Shown here: positions 1 to 5,234 of the stretch, one piece after another
How the letters are laid out: each line of letters begins with the position of its first letter
Position numbering within the stretch: position 1 is the stretch's first letter
Assembly: GCA_030150485.1 (NCBI GenBank)
Contig: JASLFZ010000018.1
Coordinates: forward strand, 1 to 7,818
Source: Candidatus Saccharimonadales bacterium
GTDB taxonomy: Bacteria; Patescibacteriota; Saccharimonadia; UBA4664; SCTI01
Length of the DNA: 7,818 nucleotides
Reading direction: 5' to 3'
Notes under the pieces: generated by a model
Told to the model about the DNA's origin: nothing
What the model saw: the letters and a program-made list of their open reading frames with translations, nothing else
Database searches by the model: none
Position numbers and translations under genes: made by a program

Positions 1-29
1 GCGCTGACGGGCAAGTTGCCCGTCAGCGC
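1..29. repeat. Perfect palindrome, 14-bp arms
   Basis: Arms 1-14 (GCGCTGACGGGCAA) and 16-29 are exact reverse complements around the single base G15, so the apex reads AAGTT. As RNA it would be a very stable hairpin. No T-run follows on the plus strand and the left side is cut by the window edge, so a U-less terminator of an upstream gene, a minus-strand terminator or a protein-binding site are all possible. It has the same design as the palindrome at 464-494. Confidence 0.6.
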
Positions 30-189
30 CTGGATGGGGCTTTCTGCGGAACTTTGGCCACCCGGTTGAACGCCGGTGCGAATCCGCCGCTACGGCTGAT
101 AGGACTACGACGCTCGTCCGCAAGGTTGGTTTGGGGGAGGAGTAGGCGGGCAAGCTGCCGTTTAAGGGCTCGGGTCTAATCAGAAGGGC
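30..189. other. GC-rich stretch with no recognisable gene
   Basis: I see no convincing reading frame here. Bases 65-85 (GCCGGTGCGAATCCGCC) recall the core of cobalamin riboswitches, but the B12-box element that should follow is missing. A purine-rich run near 135-143 (GGGGGAGGAG) resembles a ribosome binding site but has no start codon at a useful distance. GGGCAAGCTGCC near 149-160 echoes the core of the palindrome at 1-29. Confidence 0.4.
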
Positions 190-229
190 TTGACCTATCT
201 TCACTTTGATGTCACATTAGTGTCACATT
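190..229 (+). promoter_or_regulatory. Promoter-like site with tandem TGTCACATT repeat
   Basis: TTGACC at 190-195 matches five of six bases of a -35 box. At 17 bp spacing the -10 position reads CACATT, which is weak. The nonamer TGTCACATT occurs twice, at 210-218 and 221-229, an 11-bp period of about one helical turn, over and just downstream of the putative -10. This suggests an operator. The pattern is visible; the function is inferred, and no gene with a convincing start follows before the terminator at 576-626. Confidence 0.3.
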
Positions 230-463
230 TACCCGGGAGCCTTCCATGTTCCCGCCGATGTTCTCAAAGACTTGCGAGAGATCAAGCAGCCCACCGAACG
301 GGCGACGTACGCCCGCTCTGCGACCAGACTGCTTTCCTGCGGACCTGCTCCGCACCCTGCCGCCCAACCACGGCGGCACTCTCTCGCTCCAAGTGGCACC
401 AGACAGGCAACAGCCCAGTGGTCTCGGTCCCGGTGGCGTCCCGACTCCGGACAGCTGCCGCCC

Positions 464-494
464 GGTTGGGCGGGAGAACTTCTCCCGCCCAACC
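464..494. repeat. Perfect palindrome, 15-bp arms
   Basis: Arms GGTTGGGCGGGAGAA (464-478) and 480-494 are exact reverse complements around C479, so the apex reads AACTT. It shares perfect long GC-rich arms, a single central base and an AANTT tip with 1-29, but the arm sequence differs. No U-run follows on either strand. It may be a U-less terminator of the kind common in high-GC Gram-positives, or a binding site. Confidence 0.6.
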
Positions 495-513
495 CCCGCG
501 AACCACTGCGTCC

Positions 514-532
514 CCCGAGGTGCAAACTCGGG
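514..532. repeat. Stem-loop A, loop GTGCAAA
   Basis: CCCGAG (514-519) pairs with CTCGGG (527-532) around a 7-nt loop GTGCAAA (520-526). The 13 bases 517-529 (GAGGTGCAAACTC) recur inverted at 847-859, where the stem also forms but with two base pairs exchanged. Conserved loop plus compensated stem suggests a functional structure. Confidence 0.45.
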
Positions 533-575
533 TGTCGTGCGAGCCGTAAACTCCTCGACATGTCTTGGTGTCTAA

Positions 576-626
576 GCCCCGGGCCGCTACGCCTAACCGC
601 GTAGTTGGCTCGGGGCGCTTTTTTTT
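576..626 (+). terminator. Rho-independent terminator
   Basis: GCCCCG (576-581) pairs with CGGGGC (611-616), GCC (583-585) with GGC (607-609), and CTACGC (587-592) with GCGTAG (599-604), with G.U pairs between and a six-base loop CTAACC. Eight Ts follow at 619-626. It is the strongest intrinsic terminator in the window and reads on the plus strand, implying that something upstream is transcribed. Confidence 0.88.
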
Positions 627-627
627 G

Positions 628-649
628 AGCTAGCGCCCAGGCGCTAGCT
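628..649. repeat. Perfect palindrome right after the terminator
   Basis: AGCTAGCGCC (628-637) and GGCGCTAGCT (640-649) are exact reverse complements around CA. It starts two bases after the T-run of the preceding terminator and is followed by an AT-rich stretch. It could be a back-up terminator or a recombination or binding site. Confidence 0.5.
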
Positions 650-902
650 TATCTAAATTTTCACACCGGCGACGGCGAGCTGCGCTACAGGCAACTCTGC
701 GGAGAACTCTGGGGGCCTTCACAAAAAGGTCACACCCAGAGAGGCGCACACACGACATATTCTCTGTCCATTTGCCTTTTTTAAGGCGAGAGGGCAGTCC
801 CGCCCCCGCACCAAGTACGGAGCGGAGGCGGTGCTGCAAAGCCCGGGAGTTTGCACCTCCCAGGTAGGCCGTCAGGCCGAAGGCAGTACCAACGCCCAAA
901 TC
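650..902 (+). other. Intergenic leader region upstream of small ORF
   Basis: There is no convincing gene here. The minus-strand frame across 630-899 is Arg/Ala-rich, lacks a family signature and runs into the terminator, so I treat it as a shadow. A stem-loop (845-861) and a GGCC-rich stretch precede the ribosome binding site of the 916 ORF, so part of this may be its 5' leader. No clear promoter was found. Confidence 0.4.
845..861. repeat. Stem-loop B, inverted partner of stem-loop A
   Basis: GGGAG (845-849) pairs with CTCCC (857-861) around loop TTTGCAC (850-856), the exact reverse complement of the loop at 520-526. Read in the same orientation, the three loop-proximal pairs are identical in both copies. 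The next two are C-G in one and G-C in the other, so pairing is kept while sequence changes. Confidence 0.45.
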
Positions 903-909
903 AAAGGAG
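903..909 (+). promoter_or_regulatory. Strong ribosome binding site
   Basis: AAAGGAG sits six bases before ATG 916. It is the best Shine-Dalgarno site in the GC-rich block and the main reason to call the 916-1125 ORF in place of the longer overlapping frame that opens at TTG 851. Confidence 0.7.
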
Positions 910-915
910 TCAAGA

Positions 916-1125
916 ATGCCATTCAGCCCGATTGTCGGGCGCTATTCGCGCACGACCGCGCGGAGCCTACCAAATGACGCTCTGTATTCAAGAGTCGTCA
1001 ACGAGCAGCACCGGCCCGCTCCAATGCGGAGGGAGTGTCCGCACGGGCATGGGCACGCATTCAACTGCTCGCTCTGTATACGCGCGCACGAAGCCAGCTT
1101 GGGCCTGTTCGCGCCGAGGCTGTAA
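916..1125 (+). CDS. Small Cys/His-rich hypothetical protein (69 aa)
   Basis: I do not recognise this protein. The ATG has an excellent ribosome binding site (AAAGGAG, six-base spacing) and codon third positions are GC-rich like the recombinase fragment downstream, which supports real coding. Residues 41-56 carry a cluster, CPHGHGHAFNCSLCIR, with three Cys and three His; C-x(n)-H/H...C-x2-C spacing suggests a small zinc-binding knuckle. The rest is basic with no membrane segment. Another Shine-Dalgarno-like AAAGGAG (1131-1137) lies just after the stop and precedes the recombinase fragment, so the two may be co-transcribed. Possible roles such as a recombination directionality factor or a small DNA-binding accessory protein are guesses from position only. 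Confidence 0.5.
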   Translation: MPFSPIVGRYSRTTARSLPNDALYSRVVNEQHRPAPMRRECPHGHGHAFNCSLCIRAHEASLGLFAPRL

Positions 1126-1156
1126 GCGAGAAAGGAGAACACACACCAGAGAAAGG

Positions 1157-1852
1157 TTGGGTGCGGAGCGGCTGACTTATCGAGGGCGGGTGTCGGCGCA
1201 GGCAGCCCAGGACGGGAAGGATCTCGGGAGCGCCCGGGTCCCGAAGACGGAAGCGGTCGGCAAGGACTCAGGAGCGCAGCAGTGGATCAGTGGCGTGGAG
1301 GGCGCCCGCAGCGCTGTCGTGGCCGAGATCTCTCTGCGCGAGAAGCTCCCGGTAGCGAAGGTGGTCGCCGCGAAGAAGTCGCGCCTGGAGTCGAGCAAGG
1401 CCAAGGTGGCAGCGATCGGTCGACGGATCGATCGGCTGGTGCACGAGGATCTGCCTCGCGTCCAGGCGCGTGTTGAGGAGCAAAAACAGGCGGTGGACTT
1501 CGAGCGGGAGCAAGCCAAGCTCAAGGCCGAGACCCGAGCCGCAAAACGATTGCGCCGTGTCGCGGTAGTGCAGAGCGAGAACGTTGAACAGAACCTCAAA
1601 GAGGCGCTAGATCGCCTCCAGAACATCGAGCAGATGTATCTCGCCGGTACGCCTCTCGAGCGTCGAGTCCTCAACCGGGCGATCTTCAAGTACGTCGAAG
1701 TGGGGGAGGAAGGAGAGGTCACGGGCACGGCCCTGACGCCCGTCTATGAGGCTCTCACGGCCTGGGAGCCCGGCCTCGGCCAGCCGTGGCCGGATCGTGG
1801 GAACCTGTGTTCGGTGTATGTTCGTCCATCCTCCGGAACCGCCGACCAGTAA
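1157..1852 (+). pseudogene. Large serine recombinase, C-terminal part only
   Basis: The C-terminal half matches the end of large serine recombinases. Counting from TTG 1157, residues about 70-157 are a charged Lys/Glu/Arg-rich coiled coil. Residues 161-200 carry the family's closing motif: Y-L-A-G-T, then RRVLNRAIFKYVEV, an acidic turn, and LTPVYEAL. Full-length members have about 450-600 residues with an N-terminal catalytic Ser and a zinc ribbon; neither is present, and upstream sequence in all frames holds no trace I can recognise. The frame stays open back to TTG 851, but that part overlaps the 916 ORF and does not look like recombinase. The true start, if any, is unclear: TTG 1157 or GTG 1190. 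GC-rich codon use differs strongly from genes to the right. It is either a decayed integrase or a separate coiled-coil protein. Confidence 0.6.
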
Positions 1853-1865
1853 TAATTAGCGGTAT

Positions 1866-2636
1866 TTAACGCGCAGCGTTACTTTCACGTTTTAACTTCA
1901 TCATGGCTGCATCGGCTTGCTCATACGTGGCACCGTCAGCGATAGTAAGGCCGAACCCTATTTCTAGTAAATCTTCCGTTGTAATATGATCTCGACCTTC
2001 ATTATAAGAAATACCACCAGCTTGGATGAGTTTGCTGCCAAAGGCTTCTAGGGCTCGTTGGGCGAAGTCGCCGGATTGTGCAGCGGGCAGCACGACGGCA
2101 AACTCATCACCCCCAATACGATACCCCTGGCTCCTTTCAAATTCTGGCTCCTCGCTAAGTGACGCTATAACCTCAGCAATAAATTTGAGGGCGGCATCGC
2201 CAGCTGGGTGACCAAATATGTCGTTAACGGGCTTAAAGCTATTCGCATCCATTATTACGAAACGAGTTTGAGGGTCGTCTAAATGGTGTAAGTCGGCTTG
2301 TCGAAAGGCTGACTGGCTTGGCAGTCCGGTGAGTTCATCTCTAGGCATGCGTCGCTCTAGGTCGGCTTCAGGGACAATGCGATCGGCGGCGGCTTGCCGG
2401 ACAGCCCGATCGGCCCCTGCAATAATAGCGCCTTGATCATGTAGTGCTTCGCTTGCGGCAATGGCACCCGCTACGTCACGCGTGCGTTGAATGGGTGTTT
2501 TTGGGGTCAGGTTATTTTCTTGTTGGCGGGGGTAGTCTAGTAATGCGTTAGCATCATCGGCGATTTCTCGGGTACGTTCATCGTCCGGCAAGGGCGATAT
2601 CGGCGACTGTTCGGGGCTAGGCGAAGAATGATCCAT
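1866..2636 (-). CDS. GGDEF-domain protein, putative diguanylate cyclase
   Basis: 256 residues. The C-terminal GGDEF domain would make c-di-GMP from two GTP. Visible signatures are DELTGLPS (100-107), the metal-binding Asp130 in MDANSFKPVNDIFGHPAGD (129-147), and RIGGDEF (173-179) with an intact GGDEF motif, so activity is plausible. The inhibitory I-site RxxD expected just before GGDEF is absent (FERS at 166-169), so product feedback is unlikely. The first ~95 residues are hydrophilic, Pro/Ser/Asp-rich then helical, with no membrane segment and no known sensor domain; the protein should be cytosolic. The domain ends normally (ADAAMMKLKRES), so the gene is intact although the GC-rich block begins 13 bases beyond its stop. 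The start is ATG 2636; there is no Shine-Dalgarno, and an extended -10 lies six bases upstream, suggesting a leaderless mRNA. Confidence 0.88.
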   Translation of the reverse strand: MDHSSPSPEQSPISPLPDDERTREIADDANALLDYPRQQENNLTPKTPIQRTRDVAGAIAASEALHDQGAIIAGADRAVRQAAADRIVPEADLERRMPRDELTGLPSQSAFRQADLHHLDDPQTRFVIMDANSFKPVNDIFGHPAGDAALKFIAEVIASLSEEPEFERSQGYRIGGDEFAVVLPAAQSGDFAQRALEAFGSKLIQAGGISYNEGRDHITTEDLLEIGFGLTIADGATYEQADAAMMKLKRESNAAR

Positions 2637-2642
2637 ACCATC

Positions 2643-2651
2643 ATCTTATCA
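2643..2651 (-). promoter_or_regulatory. Extended -10, leaderless start of GGDEF gene
   Basis: On the minus strand the sequence reads TGATAAGAT followed by GATGGT and the ATG. TGn plus TAnnnT is an extended -10; transcription would start at or next to the A of the start codon, consistent with the lack of a ribosome binding site. Confidence 0.4.
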
Positions 2652-2669
2652 AATGAATGCCCTGCCAGC

Positions 2670-2699
2670 TTGATTCGCCAACCCGCCACCACGTATAAT
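2670..2699 (+). promoter_or_regulatory. Promoter of tRNA-Gly
   Basis: TTGATT (2670-2675), 18-bp spacer and a perfect TATAAT (2694-2699). Transcription would start near 2706, about 16 bases before the mature tRNA. Confidence 0.75.
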
Positions 2700-2721
2700 G
2701 CCGGTTGTGTCTAAGATGCGT

Positions 2722-2796
2722 GCGGGCATCGTATAGTGGCTATTATGTCAGCCTTCCAAGCTGAAGACGCGGGTTCAATTCCCGCTGCCCGCTCCA
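2722..2796 (+). tRNA. trnG: tRNA-Gly (anticodon TCC)
   Basis: Acceptor GCGGGCA (2722-2728) pairs with TGCCCGC (2786-2792); discriminator T2793 and encoded CCA (2794-2796). Anticodon stem TCAGC/GCTGA encloses loop CTTCCAA with TCC at 2755-2757. The T arm is GCGGG-TTCAATT-CCCGC. The D arm is weak (T13.T22), as in other bacterial tRNA-Gly(TCC). It ends three bases before the convergent methyltransferase stop; no separate terminator is visible. Confidence 0.96.
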
Positions 2797-2799
2797 GGA

Positions 2800-3351
2800 C
2801 TAATATTCGTAAATATAAAGGTGTTGGCCCAGCTGCTTCACGTTCCCAATCTCGATAGTTTGGGCAGCCTTCTTGGTGGGTAGCTTAAAATCGCACGACA
2901 CTAAGCGTGCGCCGGGTTTAAGCTCGCGAGCGAGTTTGGGTTCGAGGAGTGCCATAGTTTTGGGGTTGAGGTAGCTAAAGAGGTGGGTGGCCGCGCTGAG
3001 GTCTTGGTTGAGGATATCACCGCGGATAATGCGGACACGGCCGGTAAGGTGGCGCAGCCGCCAGCGGGCCAGTCGGGCGACCATAGGGTGGTACTCGACG
3101 CCGACGCCGGTGGCGCCCAGCTCGGCAGCTAACGCGGCGGCCAGAATGCGGCCATCCCCACACCCCAGATCGTAGACAGTGCTCTTGGGCGTAAGCTTCA
3201 GAGCTGTAATGACGGCCGGAACGGCGCGGCGGGGGAGGGGAATGTATCCCACCCGGACGCCTGAAGACTGATACACGGCAAAGGTGAGCAGAAAGATCAG
3301 CAGCCCAAATAGCAGAACGATTATGACAAGTGCGCCAATAGATGCCAACAT
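2800..3351 (-). CDS. Membrane-anchored SAM-dependent methyltransferase, FAM173-like
   Basis: 183 residues. Residues 4-26 form one hydrophobic segment, a likely membrane anchor with the enzyme on the cytoplasmic side. The rest is a compact class I SAM-binding fold: motif I VYDLGCGDGRIL (59-70), acidic motif II residue in GVGVEYHP (82-89), GDILNQDLS (111-119), FSYLNP (125-130) in the catalytic motif IV position, then LKPGARLVSCDF (144-155). The anchor, short pre-domain linker and motif order resemble the FAM173/ATPSCKMT lysine methyltransferases and their bacterial relatives; the substrate here is unknown. The gene ends three bases from tRNA-Gly. GAGG lies two bases before the ATG, too close for a normal ribosome binding site; an extended -10 six bases upstream suggests leaderless expression. 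Confidence 0.85.
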   Translation of the reverse strand: MLASIGALVIIVLLFGLLIFLLTFAVYQSSGVRVGYIPLPRRAVPAVITALKLTPKSTVYDLGCGDGRILAAALAAELGATGVGVEYHPMVARLARWRLRHLTGRVRIIRGDILNQDLSAATHLFSYLNPKTMALLEPKLARELKPGARLVSCDFKLPTKKAAQTIEIGNVKQLGQHLYIYEY

Positions 3352-3357
3352 GGCCTC

Positions 3358-3366
3358 AGTGTAGCA
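3358..3366 (-). promoter_or_regulatory. Extended -10, leaderless start of methyltransferase gene
   Basis: On the minus strand TGCTACACT is followed by GAGGCC and the ATG. The layout, TGn-TAnnnT then exactly six bases then ATG, is the same as at the GGDEF gene. There is no good -35. Confidence 0.35.
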
Positions 3367-3388
3367 TGTGGCTCCAGGTGGCGGGTTT

Positions 3389-3397
3389 TGCTATGCT
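3389..3397 (+). promoter_or_regulatory. Extended -10 promoter of tRNA-Arg
   Basis: TGCTATGCT (TGn plus TATGCT) lies 11 bases before the mature tRNA 5' end. I see no convincing -35, so the call rests on the extended -10 and position. Confidence 0.4.
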
Positions 3398-3408
3398 TCT
3401 AGTGGTGC

Positions 3409-3485
3409 GCCCCTGTAGCTCAGTTGGATAGAGCAGAGGACTTCTAAGCCTAAGGTCGTTGGTTCGAATCCAACCGGGGGCACCA
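3409..3485 (+). tRNA. trnR: tRNA-Arg (anticodon TCT)
   Basis: Acceptor GCCCCTG (3409-3415) pairs with CGGGGGC (3475-3481, one T.G pair); discriminator A3482 and encoded CCA (3483-3485). The T arm GTTGG-TTCGAAT-CCAAC is perfect and the D stem is GCTC/GAGC. The anticodon loop is CTTCTAA with TCT at 3443-3445. The anticodon stem GAGGA/GCCTA has only three good pairs: A31 faces G39 next to the loop, and G27 faces A43. All else looks normal, so I call a functional or recently altered tRNA-Arg. Confidence 0.9.
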
Positions 3486-3496
3486 GCACTTATTAC

Positions 3497-3522
3497 GTAC
3501 GCGCCGGTTCGGTAGGCGCTAC
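3497..3522. repeat. Weak stem-loop between tRNA-Arg and exporter stop
   Basis: GTA (3497-3499) plus GCGCC (3501-3505) pair with GGCGC (3515-3519) plus TAC (3520-3522), leaving C3500 bulged and a nine-base loop. It overlaps the exporter stop codon and lies between the convergent ends. It may slow or stop both transcripts, but neither side has a U-run. Confidence 0.25.
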
Positions 3523-5234
3523 ATCGCCTCTTCAAAGGCTTCGGGCCGGATGTGGCGGGGGAGCAGAAAGCTGAGCGCGAAGGTGAGCGCAAGTAGGCCA
3601 AGCTCGTAGAAGATGCCGGAGCGGAAGGCGTGCTCAAAGTTATCGGCGTTAGCGGTCTTCGCGGTGTCGGCAATAGCCGTACCAATAGCCTGAGTGGCGG
3701 GGGTTTGGGGGCCGCTCTGCTGGCAGCTCGTTGGCACCACGCTGGTATCTTTTTCGTTGATGCGGTCGGTGTAGCAGTTACGGAAGCCTTGAACGATTGT
3801 GGCCTGAGCGCGAGACGGCAGATGATCAGCCGCGAGGTGTTGCTGGAGCTGAGGGACGGCCTTATCGAGGCTGTTGCTGGCGTTATGCGTCAGCTGGCCG
3901 AAGAAAACTACGCCGATCAGCGCGATACCGATAGCACCACCCACCTGTTGAACGGCGTTCAGTGTACCGGAAGCCGAGCCGGCGTGGTTGGGGTCGACAT
4001 CATTAAGCGCCACGGCGAACACCGGCATCATAATCATGCCCATACCAAAACCAACCAGAAGCAGGCCGGGGGCGATAGCCAGCGGGGCGCTATGAATACC
4101 CCCGTGGCGCGTGATGGCGGTAACTATGAGTAGGCCGGCACCCATTACTACCGTGCCGAGCGTGACCGAGTAGCGCCCGAGCTTGGGAATCAGGGTTTTG
4201 GCCAGCGCGCCAATACTCACGGAAATACCAATCGCAATCGGGATGCCGGTAAGCGCGGCCTTCAGCACACTAAAGCCGAGCCCAATCTGCATCAGCAGTG
4301 TGAAGGTAAGGAAGAAGCCGAGCATGGCGGCCTCAAAAATAATGTTTACGACCAGGCCGAGCCGAAACGAGCCTTTGCGGAAGAGGGCGGGAAGGACGAG
4401 CGGAGAGCCATCGGTGGCCTCTTTGCGGCGCTGCCAGAGCGCAAACAGGATAAGGAGGGGGATTGAGGCCGCCATCATGAGGTAGATCCAGAGTGGCCAG
4501 CCGAGCTCGCGGCCTTGAATTAGCGGATAAACCAGCAACGAGAGCGCACCCATAATCAGACCCGTCCCCACCAAATCGAGCTTGAGGGGGTGGGCCGACT
4601 TACCATCCGGTAGGTAACGGGCGCCGGCAATCAGGCCAATAATGCCGATCGGTACGTTAATAAGGAAAATCGGGCGCCAATCGAGGCCAAACAGGTTAGC
4701 TTTAATTAAAATACCACCAATAATCGGCCCCAAAGAGGCAGAAAGTCCGCCCAGGGCGCCAAACAGCCCATTTACACTGGTGCGCTCGGATGGCTTATAC
4801 ATCACCTGCATTAGCGACATGACCTGGGGTACCATCAGCGCTGCCATGCTGCCCTGCAGCAGGCGGGCACCGATGAGTATGCCCGGCGCCCAGGCGAGAC
4901 CGCTCAGCAGCGAGGCGATGGTAAAACCACCGACCCCGATCATAAATAGTTTTTTATAGCCAAACACGTCGCCCATGCGGCCGCCGGTAATCAGCAGCAG
5001 CGCAAAGGCCAGAGCGTAGCCAGCCACGAGCCACTGGACGGTGCTGTAGCTTGCGCCCAGGTTATGTTGAATCGAGGGGATCGCGATGTTCACGATGGTG
5101 CTATCGAGCAGATCCATGACGAACGCCAAGGAAACGACCAGCAGTGCTATGGTGCGCCGTCGCCCGCTAAAAGCCGCCGACTCTTCGCGAGCCGAGAGCG
5201 GAGCGGTAGTTGTGGATTCGGGTATGCCAGCCAT
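3519..5234 (-). CDS. MFS multidrug exporter, DHA2 family (EmrB/QacA type, 14 TM)
   Basis: 571 residues, usual size for a 14-helix drug:H+ antiporter of the inner (only) membrane. Signatures: motif D1 LDSTIVNIAIP (43-53) in TM1, motif A GGRMGDVFGYKKL (84-96) in the TM2-3 loop, the antiporter motif C region GALGGLSASLGPIIGGIL (159-176) in TM5, and FLINVPIG (190-197). A long extracytoplasmic loop before the last helix is hydrophilic and holds two Cys (NCYTD and SCQQS), possibly disulfide-bonded. Substrate cannot be read from sequence; efflux of toxic amphiphiles or antibiotics is the family norm. It is the last gene of a three-gene operon. The stop of the small upstream gene abuts its ATG (TAAATG) and there is no Shine-Dalgarno, so translation is probably coupled. 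Confidence 0.93.
   Translation of the reverse strand: MAGIPESTTTAPLSAREESAAFSGRRRTIALLVVSLAFVMDLLDSTIVNIAIPSIQHNLGASYSTVQWLVAGYALAFALLLITGGRMGDVFGYKKLFMIGVGGFTIASLLSGLAWAPGILIGARLLQGSMAALMVPQVMSLMQVMYKPSERTSVNGLFGALGGLSASLGPIIGGILIKANLFGLDWRPIFLINVPIGIIGLIAGARYLPDGKSAHPLKLDLVGTGLIMGALSLLVYPLIQGRELGWPLWIYLMMAASIPLLILFALWQRRKEATDGSPLVLPALFRKGSFRLGLVVNIIFEAAMLGFFLTFTLLMQIGLGFSVLKAALTGIPIAIGISVSIGALAKTLIPKLGRYSVTLGTVVMGAGLLIVTAITRHGGIHSAPLAIAPGLLLVGFGMGMIMMPVFAVALNDVDPNHAGSASGTLNAVQQVGGAIGIALIGVVFFGQLTHNASNSLDKAVPQLQQHLAADHLPSRAQATIVQGFRNCYTDRINEKDTSVVPTSCQQSGPQTPATQAIGTAIADTAKTANADNFEHAFRSGIFYELGLLALTFALSFLLPRHIRPEAFEEAM

Larger units (their letters stand above)
230..575 (+). other. Possible transcribed non-coding region before terminator
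   Basis: This stretch lies between a promoter-like site and a strong plus-strand terminator, yet no frame looks like a gene. Open frames on both strands are rich in Pro, Arg and Ser, as expected of GC-rich non-coding DNA. One frame has a short protein-like run, about 245-335 (reads ADVLKDLREIKQPTERATYA), without a clear start or ribosome binding site, and it degenerates into low-complexity sequence. It contains a perfect palindrome (464-494) and a stem-loop (514-532). A structured RNA, a leader or a decayed gene are all possible. Confidence 0.25.

Noticed and set aside
60..100. Cobalamin riboswitch-like string GCCGGTGCGAATCCGCC
   Set aside because: Only the short core resembles the riboswitch. 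The B12-box (GCCACTG-type) element and the surrounding stems are absent, and no cobalamin gene follows.
229..561. Overlapping open frames on both strands in the GC-rich region (190-604)
   Set aside because: Low-complexity Pro/Arg/Ser/Gly content, alternative starts without ribosome binding sites, and no family motif. They overlap one another in several frames.
630..899. Minus-strand 89-residue frame
   Set aside because: Arg/Ala/Leu-rich, no recognisable domain, no ribosome binding site; probably a shadow of composition.
851..1156. N-terminal extension of the recombinase frame from TTG 851
   Set aside because: It overlaps the 916 ORF that has a strong ribosome binding site, begins with TTG inside a stem-loop, and shows no recombinase-like sequence. 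A long open frame is expected by chance in GC-rich DNA.
3356..3685. Minus-strand open frame across tRNA-Arg, 109 residues, reading WIRTNDLRLRSPLLYP
   Set aside because: This string is the well-known artefact of translating the antisense of a tRNA-Arg gene. It also overlaps the exporter's 3' end.
3630..4133. Plus-strand 167-residue frame inside the exporter gene
   Set aside because: It is antisense to a clear MFS exporter with all family motifs and has no homologous features of its own.
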